DNA from: Neodiprion pinetum
Taxonomy: Eukaryota; Arthropoda; Insecta; Hymenoptera; Diprionidae
NCBI RefSeq assembly: GCF_021155775.2
Contig: NC_060237.1
Location: 9,635,832 to 9,699,831, forward strand
DNA: 64,000 bases
Direction of reading: 5' to 3'
The notes beneath the pieces were generated by a model. The model worked only from the letters and a program-made list of their open reading frames with translations. It searched no databases and had not been told where the DNA came from. Both the position numbers and the translations under genes were made by a program. Positions 1 to 11,816 of this stretch are shown one piece after another; the first letter of the stretch is position 1, and each line of letters opens with the position of its first letter.

Positions 1-3000
1 ATTCGATGTCTTTATTTATTATCCAATGCTTTTAAAGCCTATCGTACAGTCCACGACATCGATTGACCGACTGTGTGGTATATGTATATGTATATATTTA
101 TTTGATTAAATTACTCGGCCTTCGTTAGATGGGGGAAAACTGTTATCCGCTTCACTGCCACGAATCAAATCTTTACTGGGCGGAAAATAAATTGCAACCT
201 GCTTTCCTGTACCATTACCTCGATAAATTGCTCTGGGTGGATCCTTCTTTCATTAATTTATTTATAGAGCTTTCCACACGAACTCAGTTGACAGAATTTT
301 TCCTATGTTTGTACGACCCCCGGAAATATTCGCAAGAAATGTTCAAATTTTCTCGACTACTCGTCTTTAACCTATGAATTTCTAAACCCATCTTGCAGAC
401 ACACAAATCGATTTTTTTAAAGAAGAATAAAACATTCTACTTTCAAAATGAAACATTTTCAGGCAAGATTCAAAGTGGAAAAACGTTTAAACGTTTTTCT
501 CTATTTTTTAAATCGCTTTTTCATTTTTGGCCTGTTCAAAATCTATTATAATACAGACCACACCTCCGATTTGATGACTGATTTTCTTAATCGTTTCCAT
601 AGTCGTAAAACACACTTGGGATTTGTTTGAATTTTCTAACTTTTGTAATTCAAAGGCGTGCCGCCATTTTGAAACAATTAAGAAAATAAAAAAAAAAAAC
701 GCTCTTCCACTCAGAGTTTTACGTGAAAATGCTTTATTTCAAAATTGGATTTCTTTTTTCTTGATTCAAAGAAATCGATATGTGTGTTTTTGATATACGT
801 ACAACCGTTGAAAATATTTTCAACAGCATTAATTTCTGTCTACAATTCAGCGCCGTGAAATTTCGCTTTCGTGCAATTCAATCAAACCCTTGTTTCATCC
901 GCGCGGTTTTTGACAGTGATAAAAACGTCCTGAATTCCCAATCAATTGCGAGTTATATTTTGATCGCATAAATCTTTTTCGCCGGCAGTCGATGGCGAAG
1001 CTTTGTACAGTGTGAGAAAATTGAAATCCCCAATTTCGAACCTCTGCGATACCCGCGGCCGTAGGTACTTTGATCCTTGGTAAAATGTAGGCATATCGTT
1101 GAATATTTAAACGATTAACACCCGCGGGCAAGTAGCGACGAGAAATAAAAGGAAATACTTGCGTGTGACAGAATATGCGATAAATCAATTGGTCATTTTT
1201 CTTTTTTTTTTTATGGCATTGAATAAAAAAAGTGTATAGGTATAGACACATGCTTGCGTACATAATGTACATACCTATACAGTCGACGATTGAATTGCAG
1301 AAATTGCAGAATATCACTGAAAATTGGAAAGATTCTCTACAGAAAAACACAATTTACGAATTATTTATGTTCATACCGATGACCGAAACGTTCAAGATAT
1401 ACGTTCAATTCAATTTTGTGACTGAGAGCAGATTTTTATTTGTTGTTCAAATTGAAAGATTTCGTGTGCAATAAGTAGTATAATTCATTTTCGTCTCCTA
1501 AGATTTTTTAATCCTTTTTCACCATCCCGTATCTTATATCTACGTATCAATTCTCCAAGATAAAATATGTACGTATATTTACGTCTTTTCTTTTTCTTTT
1601 TGAGTGAAAACTTTTGAACATCATGCGTATGAAGGCCACAATAATTTTGAAACGCTTCCGAAATGAGGATAATTTTCGTTTTCTACTGTTCCCGTTTTAT
1701 CCTATGATTTCTTAAAATACGAATTGAAGTGTCGATAATTGATCGTATTTTTACACAACTTTTGGTTCTTCCATAATGCAATATCTTCGATTAATTTCAT
1801 TTTAAGATTTGATTCGGAATTCGTCTGTTTGACCAAACAAATCACCACGGTTATCACCGTTACATCGAGTGTGAATAACATTTCTCGAATGGTGTAAAGG
1901 CTTGAATATGAATTATCCGTCACGGGTACACACACGTCGTAGATAAATAGGTATTATATCACATATTCGGGTATTAGTCTTTCGTTTAATTCGCTTTTAT
2001 GAGGCGGTATTTACCTAACATGCGACGCGTAAGGGTTAGCGCCCCAGGCTTAAATAAGGAACAATACCATATATACAGCTTAATTCGCTGGTACAGGGTT
2101 TTATTTATATAGACGGGGGAAAGCGAAACACGCTTGTACGCCCCCAGCACATATTGTTTCGTTTCTTATTTGTTCGTCACATGTATCGTATATTGATGGA
2201 ATATTTGAGCAGCCCTTTGTGGACGCGCGGTCTGAGGAGGCAGACGTACCTTAACCTCGACACCTAACATGTATATACACATATGTACATACATGTATCT
2301 TATATCGGTGTATCCTGTATATTTCTGTAGACCCTGTGCACACGAACCGAGTTTCGATTTCTCCAAAGTATATTGTATAAGTGTATGTACACCTCGTAGA
2401 TCTCAGCCAAAAAACTATAAACTTGATACCTATTCTTGTCGTGGGTTACTTTGAGACGTTCTTTTTTATCATCCGCAAGAAAATAAAATTTCATTTTTGA
2501 TTCGACGCGGAATATGTACAAACTTCTAACCTTCTCACGTTTTTTTTTTTATACCAGACAGCGCAGTAAGCATCGTTCAAACTTTAACGATATTCATTAT
2601 ATTGTTTAATTTTGTGCTCAGTAGATAAAACTAGTGTGCCATCATGCGATTTCATTTTCCAATCTCTTAAGACACAGTGACGAACAAAGTTTATCGCAAT
2701 AAATTTTTTATCGCAGAAAGCGTTTGTTGGAATTTGGGTGATTTTCCACACCGTAAAAAACATGCTCTTATAATCTGAGGTGAAAATCGACCCACGCGGA
2801 ATGTTATAATTGCGATAAGTGACATCAGTCATGCATTGAATATGGATAACCAGAGTGATAATGCAACTCGCAATCCCTCGAGGTAACTACCAACCGTCTA
2901 TCTATCCGTCCGTCTGTCCGTATGGTTTAACGAATGAGTATAATAGTACTTTTATCTTGTCCCAACAGAGAACCGCTAATGGTTGGAAAATACGCCCATT

Positions 3001-5522
3001 AAGAACGCTTTTATTTGTTCCTGAAGTTTTTTGTACGCCGGTGTTTCACCCCTTGCTTTTTTCAGTTCACTTTGTTTAGGTTTTTTTCTACCTCTTTATG
3101 CTTGTTCCTTTTCCATCAGACACAGATTTTGCAATTTGGCAACGAAAAGTGACCAAAATTGTCAGCCCTCTGCTTCACGTTTCAGTATATTAATCCTAGT
3201 TCGTTGAAAAGGAATTGGGACGGCTTTTTCTTTGACGTATCGTGAGTTCTGTAATTCAATAAATAAATTGAGTTTAAATCTATCATTACGAAATTCAGTT
3301 CGTCACGTTATTTCTTTTGGTGTGTTTAAATTGAAAACAAATTTATCAAAAGTAAATGTTTTACATCCTGCTGAAGTGTGCCAAAATTTTGTTGTGAATA
3401 GTTTCATTGATTTAACAGAATTGCTTTCGAATTAACATTTCCATTGGATCGAGACTCGAAAAGGCTACTTTCAGTTGTCTTGAACTTCCTTGCGTTCACG
3501 TGTTAATAAAATGTGTGTCAACTGAAATCGGAGACAGGATATCGCTCAAAGTACTTCCGGGCTTTGCGGGCTATTAGCGGAATGAGCAGACACGAAGATT
3601 TCAAGTTTCGTCACGCGTTCGGATATTCCATTTTACCACTTTATAGGTATACCTAACTGACTGCAGAATTATGTGAACACGAAATTCCTCGCCCCAAAGT
3701 TAAAGCGAGCTGTGTATAACGGTGGTCGCTAAACAGGAAATTAAACTTTGACTTAGCACTGTTGTCACTTATTGTAAATCGGTTTGCGAAATATGTAAAC
3801 TCCCTCTCAGGGTTGTTGTATACACGTACAGAATCTATTGAAATTTGAAATACGATCCGTTTGACTTACGTCGATTGAATATAGCGAGGAGGACCGTTTA
3901 CCCTGAGGACATAGGAATTCGAGGTATCCGTTAAGTTTCGAAAAATCGACGAAATTTGCCGGATTCCGTGGTCAAACGGTTTTTATAACCTGTTGAATAA
4001 ATCCAGTTTTTCAAAATCAAATTAATGAACGTGTATCTTACGCACAGTATTGCTGTATTAAAATAGAAACACAGTATTTCAGGTAATCTTTCAAAACTTA
4101 CGAAACAAAATATGAATCATACTCTCTATTAATTTTTCTCCTCATTACTTGTCTTGAAAATGTTGATCAGTTTCTCAAAAACAATATTAATCTTCGTCTA
4201 TGAAGTTTGGTCAATTAAAAACGACTACAAATTCGATTAATGAACCAATGTTTTTTTTTTTTTTTAATTTTATCGATTCACTGAACCCGAAATTTTAGAC
4301 GCTCAGAGTTTATTCGATTTCACAAAAGTAATATTGTAAATGTAGGATCCCAGGTTGTTAGACTACTTGGTTTATTTTATAGATTCTAGATTCGAATTAC
4401 AGCATTCCGCAGGTACAATACATGTACGGATATTACAGCTGAGTAGGTACAGCTCATAATTTTGCAAGCTGCGCGGGGTTTTGACGTGAAATTCGCTGCG
4501 GGATGTGTAATCTAGCGAACGAGGGAGAGACGAGGGAGAGACGAAGAAAGAGAGACAGAGCAAAAGTAAGACAGAGTTTGCGACTGTCAAGACGGCGTAC
4601 TATCTGAAAACGTGAGACTAAATGAAAGGAATGTAAATCATAAAAAGTTACGACCTTTTAAATCTCCTACAAGGTGGTGCACGTTCACTTTAATTACCTT
4701 ACATCTCTCAGCCCCCTTTCCCCCTTTTCCCGCCCCAATTCCCACCCCCACAGCACCAGCTAACCGTCTCGTTCTCTCTCATTTGGATACCTATAAACCC
4801 GCCGCTTTCTCGCCGACTCCTTTTCGTTTCCACTTAGAGGAATTCCCTCTCGCGAATAGATCATCTTCAACGGCGCGTGCTCTTGGGGGTAATTAGGAAC
4901 GTAGCTATACTTTCGACGACGCTGATACGAAACGCGGTAAACTCGTTTAATCGGTAGAATGGTAACGCATGCAGCCCCGATTTCAAGGAAAAAAGTAAAT
5001 GCGAAAAGAAACGATTTTTTTTTATCCAATTTTTGAAGCGACTCTTTTTCTGAGGGAACACGTGGGTGAAACTTTAAAATCTTGCTATACGGACCTGATA
5101 TTCTGACTATCGGTAAAGTTTCACAAAATAAGTATTTTCCGGCAGCCTGTTTGGATTATTGAATTCGATAAATTTCAAAAGCTGATCTTCTTCAAAAAAA
5201 AAGCTCTTCGCGTCAAACTTTTCCTCGTGAAAAATTGGAATAATTCCACGCCCCGTTCCTCAAAGCGTAGAGAATAAATTTTGGCATTTGATTAACGCTC
5301 AAACTATACAACTTGTTTACAAAAAAAAAAAAAAAAGTTATCGCGACGAAGAACAAACACAAGCAATACGTTAGAATTTAATGCATCAAGATTGTGTCTG
5401 AAATTGAGTTTTTTTATACAATCAAACTTTTTTCAGTTGAAAATTTCTTAAACCTAATAAATGCCAACTTCTTTCCTCTACACGGAGAGAAAAAACCTCG
5501 TTCGTTTGCGTCATGTATCCGT
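1..5522. other. No gene recognised; AT-rich non-coding sequence
   Basis: No open frame here has a recognisable domain, protein-like composition or convincing splice sites; the frames are short and overlap in several phases. Visible structure is simple: a tetranucleotide-like stretch of CTAT/CCGT units at about 2896-2922, a purine-rich GAGA stretch at about 4520-4562, a C-rich stretch at about 4709-4752, T15 at 4251-4265 and A16 at 5321-5336. A small hairpin can form at about 2114-2145 (GGGGG and AGCG pairing with CGCT and CCCCC). Nothing else stands out. Confidence 0.7.
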
Positions 5523-5666
5523 TATAGGCCCCTTGCATAACAACATGCACGTTGTCAGCGCTGCCTAGCGGAGTTTCAAGACGTTACATTCATGCCATTT
5601 TTTCATGCACGTGCACGCCACACAATCTCATTTCACTAAGCATGTATCTTACGCAAGGGACCTATA
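5523..5666. mobile_element. Short MITE with 18-bp imperfect terminal inverted repeats, TA-flanked
   Basis: The ends are inverted copies: TATAGGCCCCTTGCATAA at 5523-5540 pairs with the reverse complement of 5649-5666 (TATAGGTCCCTTGCGTAA), 16 of 18 positions. A further CATGC motif is shared just inside each end. The outermost bases are TATA on both sides, so a TA target duplication (as for Tc1/mariner-type insertions) is possible but its edge is ambiguous. The interior is only about 108 bp, has no coding potential and carries several CATG/TGCACGTGCA palindromes. The superfamily is inferred only from TA and small size. Confidence 0.6.
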
Positions 5667-5672
5667 TACACG

Positions 5673-6444
5673 CTCCTTAAGGAGGGTGGTGACCGAAATC
5701 AAAATTTACAGAAATTGATGAATTTGGTAATAACGTTTTTCATCATCAAGTACGAAAACACAAATTTTTTCAAATTTTTCTTCTGTCTAGTTATTGAGTA
5801 ATTGAGCATTAAAGCAGAATTCTTATGCCCGGAATATAATATGAAAACGCTATGCTTACATACGTGAACTTCAATATTCAATTACTCGAGAACTGGTTAG
5901 AAGAAAAATCTGAAAAAATTTGTATTGTCATATATAATACTGAAGAATATATTCACGAAATTTTAAGAAATTCTCTACGTTTTAAAATTTTTGGAGTTTA
6001 CTCCTTAAGAAACGATTTGAGTTATAGGGCCCGGTACGGAAATTTTATGGGGAGTAAAATCAAGTGTAACACGGAAACTTGAGGCGTTATAGAAAGAGAC
6101 AAACATATACATTGAACGTGCAAAAGAATGTAGTAAATACATATAGTAGCATTTATTGCATCGATACAACGTACACAAACAGCAACCTAACCATCAACTT
6201 TTAATTTTTTGATTTTAAAGTTTCCTTGTACTTCTATGCATTGATACGTGTATTTTTATGTACTACGCTTTTATTGAAGTAATATAAATAATCCGAATAA
6301 TTACAGATATATGTTCGTTTCTCTTATCATTTTGGAAGATGCGTTCCTTTACCCTCCTTTTCTGTTCGATATACAACATAATTATCGTTCGTAAGGAGTA
6401 AACTCCAGTCGTGCGTCGGAACTGACACACAAATTTTTTTTTTT
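5673..6444. repeat. Repeat with palindromic modules, copy 1 (long form)
   Basis: Three modules recur. A perfect 12-bp palindrome CTCCTTAAGGAG (5673-5684) runs into GGAGGGTGGTGAC (5681-5693). GGAGTTTACTCCTTA lies at 5993-6007, and its exact inverse TAAGGAGTAAACTCC at about 6391-6405, followed by AGTCGTGCGTCGGAACTGACACAC and a T-run. Read on the minus strand, the order TAAGGAGTAAACTCC ... GTCACCACCCTCC is the same as in a shorter copy at 13406-13523, which supports one repeat family with internal deletion. No open frame of note. The family is not identified. Confidence 0.5.
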
Positions 6445-7226
6445 AACCCAAGAAATGAAACGTTAATTTTTCAGCATAGTCAACAAAACTCAGTCACCTC
6501 GATCAGAGGAAAATATAATTAGTGACGTATGTCGATAAAGACAAAAATATACCTAGCTTAGATAGGTAAAAAATATATAATTAACAAAAAGAGTCATATT
6601 AATTAGTTGAAACACACAGATAATTTGATTAGCTGAAACAAGCAAAAGTTTTATTACCTGAAACAATCGATGGTATGGTTAGCACAATCACGTAAGTCCA
6701 TACACTGACAAAAAATGGATCGAGTCCAACATGATATGCGCTTTAATATTCGTGGCTTCGATTATTAATTGTATTGATGAATGAAAAACATTCTAAATTT
6801 TTTCAACCGACATCCCTTGGTGCTTTAAATTATTACAGTGAATATCCTTTTCGACTGAACATTCTATAGTTCCCATTGTCAGTGCATTTGTTAAAAAATT
6901 GGTTTTGTTACCCTGAAACAGAAAATAATACGATCGGTTAAACGAGTGTTTCTGTATATTTCAGATATATTTCATAAATACTTACGCCAAGATTCTTCAC
7001 CATCACTACACACTCCGCGATTTTTATCCCCGTGAATTGGCCGCCGGCTTGGAAACGCCGCGCTTTCTCTCAGAACCAAAAACTGTCAAGCCGACACGCA
7101 ACAAGCGCGGTCAATTGAAGTTTGAAAACTCAGTTGTTGGTAAAAAAAAAAAATTGATCGAAGAGCTACAGACTTAACACATCGAAAGTTCTTTACTTTT
7201 TCATATACCGTTTACGAAATCGCTAG
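6445..7226. repeat. Non-coding, with a three-unit ~26-bp tandem repeat at 6602-6665
   Basis: The core ATTAGTTGAAACA (6602), ATTAGCTGAAACA (6628) and ATTACCTGAAACA (6653) recurs at 26 and 25 bp spacing, so this is a small degenerate tandem array. The rest is ordinary AT-rich sequence with one GC-rich patch at about 7021-7115 (GCCGCCGGCTTGG, CGCCGCGC, AAGCGCGG). No gene is seen. Confidence 0.45.
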
Positions 7227-7257
7227 GCAAAAAGCGCGATCGTTCGATTCGCATTAT

Positions 7258-7629
7258 CAGGGTGGCGACAATTTTACTAAAGTATAATTCCTCGACTTTT
7301 CCTTCACTTTTCCCGTAAAAAAATTCCGAATTCCTCGACATTTTCCCACGAAACTTGAGTATTATTGAGCAGCTTTTACGACCTCAAAGCTCCAGAGGTT
7401 GTGCACCTTGAATATATTAATTTGGATCTAAAAAACACGTAGCATTGCTTCGTTTGAGACGAATAATTAGAAATTGAACGATTCCATTTCCGATGGTCGG
7501 TTTAACTGAATTTATGAAGCGTAGCTAAAGATTGATAACGATTTTTATGAAAAAAAAAAGTACGTTTCTCCATTTGATTGATCATATCTCCCTGATTTTT
7601 CCCGGTTTTAAAAGTCTCTCACCACGCTG
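7258..7629 (+). repeat. Unit A1: ~372-bp direct repeat, left copy
   Basis: This unit aligns along its whole length with 8563-8951. Shared blocks include CACGAAACTTGA, GAGCAGCTTTTACGA, TTGAATATATTAATTTGGA and CGAATAATTAGAAATTG. It begins with the perfect terminal motif CAGGGTGGCGACAA. It seems to end in a decayed right terminus, CTCACCACGCTG at 7618-7629 (compare GTCGCCACCCTG in unit A2). The recurrent CTGACTTTTCCC / CGACTTTTCC phrases are typical of the family. It is likely a solo MITE copy. Confidence 0.6.
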
Positions 7630-8562
7630 CTCGATCACTAGATCACTGGATCACTCGATTCAACTGGCTCACTCGAATCGAAACTCAGATCACTCGGGTC
7701 ACCGGATCATCCATTTTTGGGCCACTGGATCACTCGATCACTCGATTAGTCCCGGAGGCAGCGTCAAAGATTCGCGGGTCATTTCCGCAAGCTTCATCTT
7801 TTTTAAGTTAAATGTGTAACACATAATATTAATTCGGACGTCTGTCAAATCACCCTCACGGCGGGGGGTTGCGGCAGGGTTACAATTACAGCAAAATAAA
7901 TTTAAAGAAATAAACGTATTGCCGAATACGCGAAACTTATCGTACGCATTAATTGAAACGTAAGAAGCTTAGAGAATATCGACGGTTGCGTAGAATAACC
8001 GGCTATCTCGAGTAAAGTTCAAAACCGCCTATTTCGTGTTTGAAATATTTTGGCTACGAGGTACTCGTAGATACAGGACTGTTATGTTTGCGTTTGTTAC
8101 TATAAAAAGAAGCGTTGTAATCAATTTTATCGTTGAGGGTATACATTTTTTAAATATTTTTTTTCCCTCACTTATGTGGGTGGAAGACGAGTTGTGTCGT
8201 GGAATTTAGGCGGAACATGACATTTCTTAAGCTTCTTACGTTTCACTTAATGCCTACGATAAGTTTCGCGTATTCCGTCATACATTTTTGCTTCATTTTT
8301 TGCTGTAAGTCCAACCCTCGTGTAACCCCCCGTCGTGGGGGCGCATTGGAAGACGTTCGTGCTACTCTATTGTATGTAACACGGATAACTCGGACAAAAA
8401 AAATGAAGCTCGTGAAAATTGTGCAACGAAATCTGTCGTTACCTCCCGGACTAATCACTCGATCACTCGATCACTGGGATCACCTTGGACACCTTAACCA
8501 CTGGATGGAGTCGATTACCGGATCCCACCGATCCCTCGACCACTGGATCGTTGGATCATTTG
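7630..8562. repeat. Foldback segment with ~250-280-bp inverted arms, between units A1 and A2
   Basis: About 7700-7980 matches the reverse complement of about 8220-8500. Shared blocks include ATTAGTCCGGGAGG (one base different on the left), AGCTTCAT plus a T-run, GGGGGGTT with AGGGTT, TTACAGCAAAA, GAATACGCGAAACTTATCG and GAAACGTAAGAAGCTTA. The outer parts of both arms are runs of a GATCACTCGATCACTGG theme (7630-7750 and 8455-8555). The unpaired centre (about 7985-8215) has no recognisable content. The open frames called in this stretch (about 7532-7819 and 8199-8600) are by-products of the repeat. Confidence 0.6.
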
Positions 8563-8951
8563 CAGGATGGCGCCGATTGTGCTCAAATAAAATTCCCTGA
8601 CTTTTCCCATAAAAAATTCAGAACTCCCTGACGTTTTCCCACGAAACTTGAATATCGTTGAGCAGCTTTTACGATCTCACAGCTCCGGAAGTTGTACAAT
8701 GTACATCTTGAATATATTAATTTGGACCTAAAAAACGCTAATAATATTGCTTCGTCTCAAACGAATAATTAGAAATTGTACAATTCTATTCCCGGCAGTT
8801 AGCTTGGCTGAATTTACAAAGCACGGCTGAAGTTTGAAAACAATTTGTAGAAAAGTGCGTTCTTTCCAATGGTTCGTCATGAATCCTTGACTTTTCCCGA
8901 TAGACAAAATTCTCCGACTACTTCCGGTTTTCTCGGTTTGTCGCCACCCTG
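8563..8951 (+). repeat. Unit A2: ~389-bp direct repeat, right copy
   Basis: Second copy of the A unit, in the same orientation as A1. Its left terminus is decayed (CAGGATGGCGCCGATTGT at 8563-8580, against CAGGGTGGCGACAATTTT in A1) and its right terminus is intact (TTGTCGCCACCCTG). The outer ends of the composite are therefore the intact ones and the inner ends are decayed. That fits two adjacent insertions later moving, or being read, as one unit. No coding potential. Confidence 0.6.
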
Positions 8952-9027
8952 ATTATTAATAATCGCGCAAAAGGCGCGTCCGATTCCCGTGATTAATTTA
9001 CACGCGCAAAAAGGGCGCGACCGATTT

Positions 9028-10485
9028 ACCTGTCAAAATACCTTAAATATCTAGAACTTGTCGCAAAATTCTGCAGAAACCCAATCCGCATCCGCGTCTT
9101 TTCGAATCCGACACGTCGCGATGCGGATTGTTCTTCCGAGATGCGGGTCAAGTCCGGGAGGGAGGTTGGATGGCATGCATTATTGTGTGGCGTGACGGTC
9201 GGCGTTCCTCTTCGACGCGAAGTCTTCGAGCTCAGCATCTCGCCATCCAACGTACCACGGAACGCGATGGATGGTCCAGAGATGCGTTTTGCCCATTCGG
9301 ACGATCACAGAAATCAATAGAATGGAATAACGATCGGTGATGACTGAATAATTGAATTGAATTACAATGGAAAAATGGTTGCAGAGTGACAAGAAATGGA
9401 AAATTCTGTCTCGTTATTATTCAAACGCTTACAAACGGTCGAGAGACTCGAATACGGAGTCTCTTGGGAAAAAAATTTCTGCGATCGTTCGACGCTGTGG
9501 ATTAGAAAAGTTAGCAACATCGCGGTACATCGCGGTACATCGCGACCTTCCTACCCTTGCCTGTTTCCCAACGAAACCACCCAACGGAAAAGAGAGACGC
9601 ACACACACACACGCACAAACCCCGCGACGGATCCCAAAACGTTCGCCTACCTACCCGGTTACCTATATTCGATCTAAACGATTCTCCATTCTTTCCAACA
9701 CACGTCATTCTTCGTCATTCGCGCCGTGGTCACTGACTTACATTTTCGTTGGTTACCTGTCGGGAGCAAAATGTTTTTGTATCGTAGTCTGCCTACTCGG
9801 AATACAGTATCGCGGTACAATATCGTATGTATCATTTTAGCAAATGTTGGCAGACTATCGGTACATCAACCTTTTGTAAAAGTGATTAAAAACATCCTGT
9901 ATGCCAATTAGCATTTTTCTAAGCGAGCTAAGAAAAAAAAATTTGATCGGTACTTGTTGAATGTTAGAATATTGAAAATGACGTATAACATAAGATGCAA
10001 TTTGATTACGTTACGTTATGCCAGACTTTGGAATTTTATCGATATAACAATAATGTGAATATTTGAATACGTTGAAACCTCAGGTGAACCCACCGCTTAA
10101 ACGACATCGTCGGTAAATTCAAACGTAGATTATCACATCAGTTGCGAAACACAATTCGATCTCGCGAGTGCCGAGTAAGCGATGGTTACCTGTCGCGATG
10201 CTCATTCCACTTTTAGCAACGTGTAAAATTTCTGACTGCAAGTAAGCTGCGGTTAATTAAATTGCGAAACGAAAATTATCCGACCAAAAGTCAAGCACGT
10301 TGCGATCGCGAATGAGCCTATCCATGCAGCTAAGAAATCCAAGATTTGTGTAACAATTGTTACCGCCACGCCACGTGACACGGGAATCCCAGGGAAATAC
10401 CCGTAACCTAAATACGTGCAAACTCACCGACGTTGCCGAGTAATGGAGAAGTTGCTCGGAAGTCTCTGCTTAAATCTGGAAAAGC
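9028..10485. other. No gene recognised; short tandem repeat and CA microsatellite
   Basis: A 10-bp unit (ACATCGCGGT) is repeated about 2.8 times at 9517-9544, and a CA run lies at 9600-9612. Open frames overlap in both strands between 9026 and 9911, but none has a start context, domain or splice signal that I trust. From 9912 to 10485 I see nothing. Confidence 0.6.
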
Positions 10486-10690
10486 AAAAAAGGAGGCCCG
10501 AATTAATTTATGTAAAAGCTGCATTTTCAGTTCTGGAATTAATTATCACCGTTGTTTACAGATTACGCAAGGGTTAAAATTATGCTTCAAATGTACCACC
10601 TTGAACAATCAAACGGTTATTAAAATGGGTATTCTTACCTCCTTGAGGTTGCTCCACACTTGAAATGTAGTAGTTCGCGTAGCATCTCAC
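10486..10690 (-). repeat. Divergent ~210-bp direct repeat, copy 1, with minus-strand splice-donor-like site
   Basis: It aligns with 11817-12035: both have AAAAAGGAGGCCCG followed by ATTAATTTA, a CTTCAAATGTAC block, a TGCTCCACACTT block, ATGTAGTAGTT and AGCATCTCA. On the minus strand this copy holds GGAG|GTAAGA, a near-consensus splice donor, with the exon edge at 10639. The ~52 bp upstream of it (10639-10690) match the other copy. The reading frame is not conserved between copies because of a 1-bp length difference, so a non-coding exon or a plain duplicated repeat is more likely than a coding exon. Confidence 0.5.
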
Positions 10691-11816
10691 AATCAGGTCG
10701 AATGGTAAAGCGTCGCACTTTTTACACTGCGATAAGAATATAACAGAATATTACTCATAGTACATACTTGGATCAGATTTCATGTCCCTACAAACTGCGT
10801 GTGTCAAAATAATAATTTTTTTTTTTTCACAACATTTCAGTGGTTTCCGATGTGTTAATAAATGAACTCCATAAATGAATAATAGAAAACTAATTAAATA
10901 GACACAAGTATCGAATATATATATATATGAGTAAGGCCCGTGAACAGCTACTACTATTTACTACCAAAAGCGACAATGTAATCAAGAATCATATTTATTA
11001 CGTACCTTCCGGTTTTATCCACTGTAGGGGATGGTCTAGTTTTCACCTTATCTCCAGAGATCAATCGATCGAGCCGACTCTTTCGGATCGTTGCTAAATT
11101 TGGTCAATCACACTGAAATGTAGTTCGTCCCTGTAGTCAGATAAGAGATAACATTTTGTTAGTATTCCATGTTCCAAATAGATTCACGCTCTATTGAAAA
11201 TTAGCGATCATTTTTACAAAACATAATCAAAGACCGAACACCGATAAAGTTTAACCGAAAGACAAACCTCCGAAGTGACGAACATGCGACGACACAGCTA
11301 CACATGCGTGAATAATAACACACTTCCGTATTCGGTTAACGAACTAATAATTTATTTTTATACAAAAAGAATGCCGCCTAAATGAACCACTCACTGATAA
11401 ACACGTTACAATTGCATTACGAACTCTTTGTCAAACGAAGCTCGCCTTCCGCAAGTCCCGTGTTTTCAGAATATCAGAAAGAAAACCGCAACGGAACATT
11501 ATCGGAGTATTTTCTTGTCACAAAACGCTTCTGACGAGTCAAAAGTCTGCCCGAGAGGAATTTCAATATGTTGTTAGCCTGTTCGGCAAGCTTCGGAAAG
11601 CTAAAATCTAAAAATCTGCAGCGTGATAATTAAACTCGATTCCACTTTTTGCGTCGTAGCTGCTTGCCTAAAAGGACTGATTGTGAGTTGAACTTGTCAA
11701 CGATGCAGCTACGCACTCATCGAAGGTCGGCCGCACAAACAATTAACAAACAAACGACACGCGACGCGGAGAGTCGAGAATCGAATTCGCAAAGACCTGA
11801 AGTTGCACGGTAGAAC
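10691..11816. other. Spacer between the two direct-repeat copies; no gene recognised
   Basis: Ordinary AT-rich sequence with an AT run at about 10915-10928. No open frame of interest, no inverted repeat that I could find, and no homology between this spacer and the sequence beyond the second copy. If the duplication was tandem, this is either the remainder of the duplicated unit, now diverged, or a later insertion. Confidence 0.5.

Larger units (their letters stand above)
7258..8951. mobile_element. Composite non-autonomous DNA element with perfect 14-bp TIRs and 5-bp target duplication
   Basis: The left end CAGGGTGGCGACAA (7258-7271) is matched exactly by its reverse complement TTGTCGCCACCCTG at 8938-8951. 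ATTAT precedes it (7253-7257) and follows it (8952-8956), consistent with a 5-bp target-site duplication. Inside are two directly repeated ~380-bp units (7258-7629 and 8563-8951) around a foldback segment (7630-8562). No transposase-like open frame is present, so any movement would need an enzyme from elsewhere. CAGGG ends occur in several superfamilies, but 5 bp does not fit the usual 8-bp duplication of hAT or P elements; I leave the family open. Confidence 0.7.
7227..9027. repeat. Three-unit GCGC-rich tandem array, split by an inserted element
   Basis: Three related units flank the composite element: GCAAAAAGCGCGATCG...CGATT at 7227-7249 on its left, then CGCGCAAAAGGCGCGTCCGATT at 8964-8985 and CGCGCAAAAAGGGCGCGACCGATT at 9003-9026 on its right, the latter two about 39 bp apart. 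Each unit has GCGC near both ends around an A-run, so each can fold. The first unit lies within 10 bp of the insertion point, so the array was most likely split by the insertion at 7258. Confidence 0.5.

Noticed and set aside
895..1350. 151-codon minus-strand open frame
   Set aside because: AT-rich, no domain, overlapped by plus-strand frames, with a lysine run from a homopolymer; no splice or promoter support.
8199..8600. 133-codon open frame
   Set aside because: It lies across the arm of the foldback and the repeated GATCACTC theme; the protein is a by-product of the repeat.
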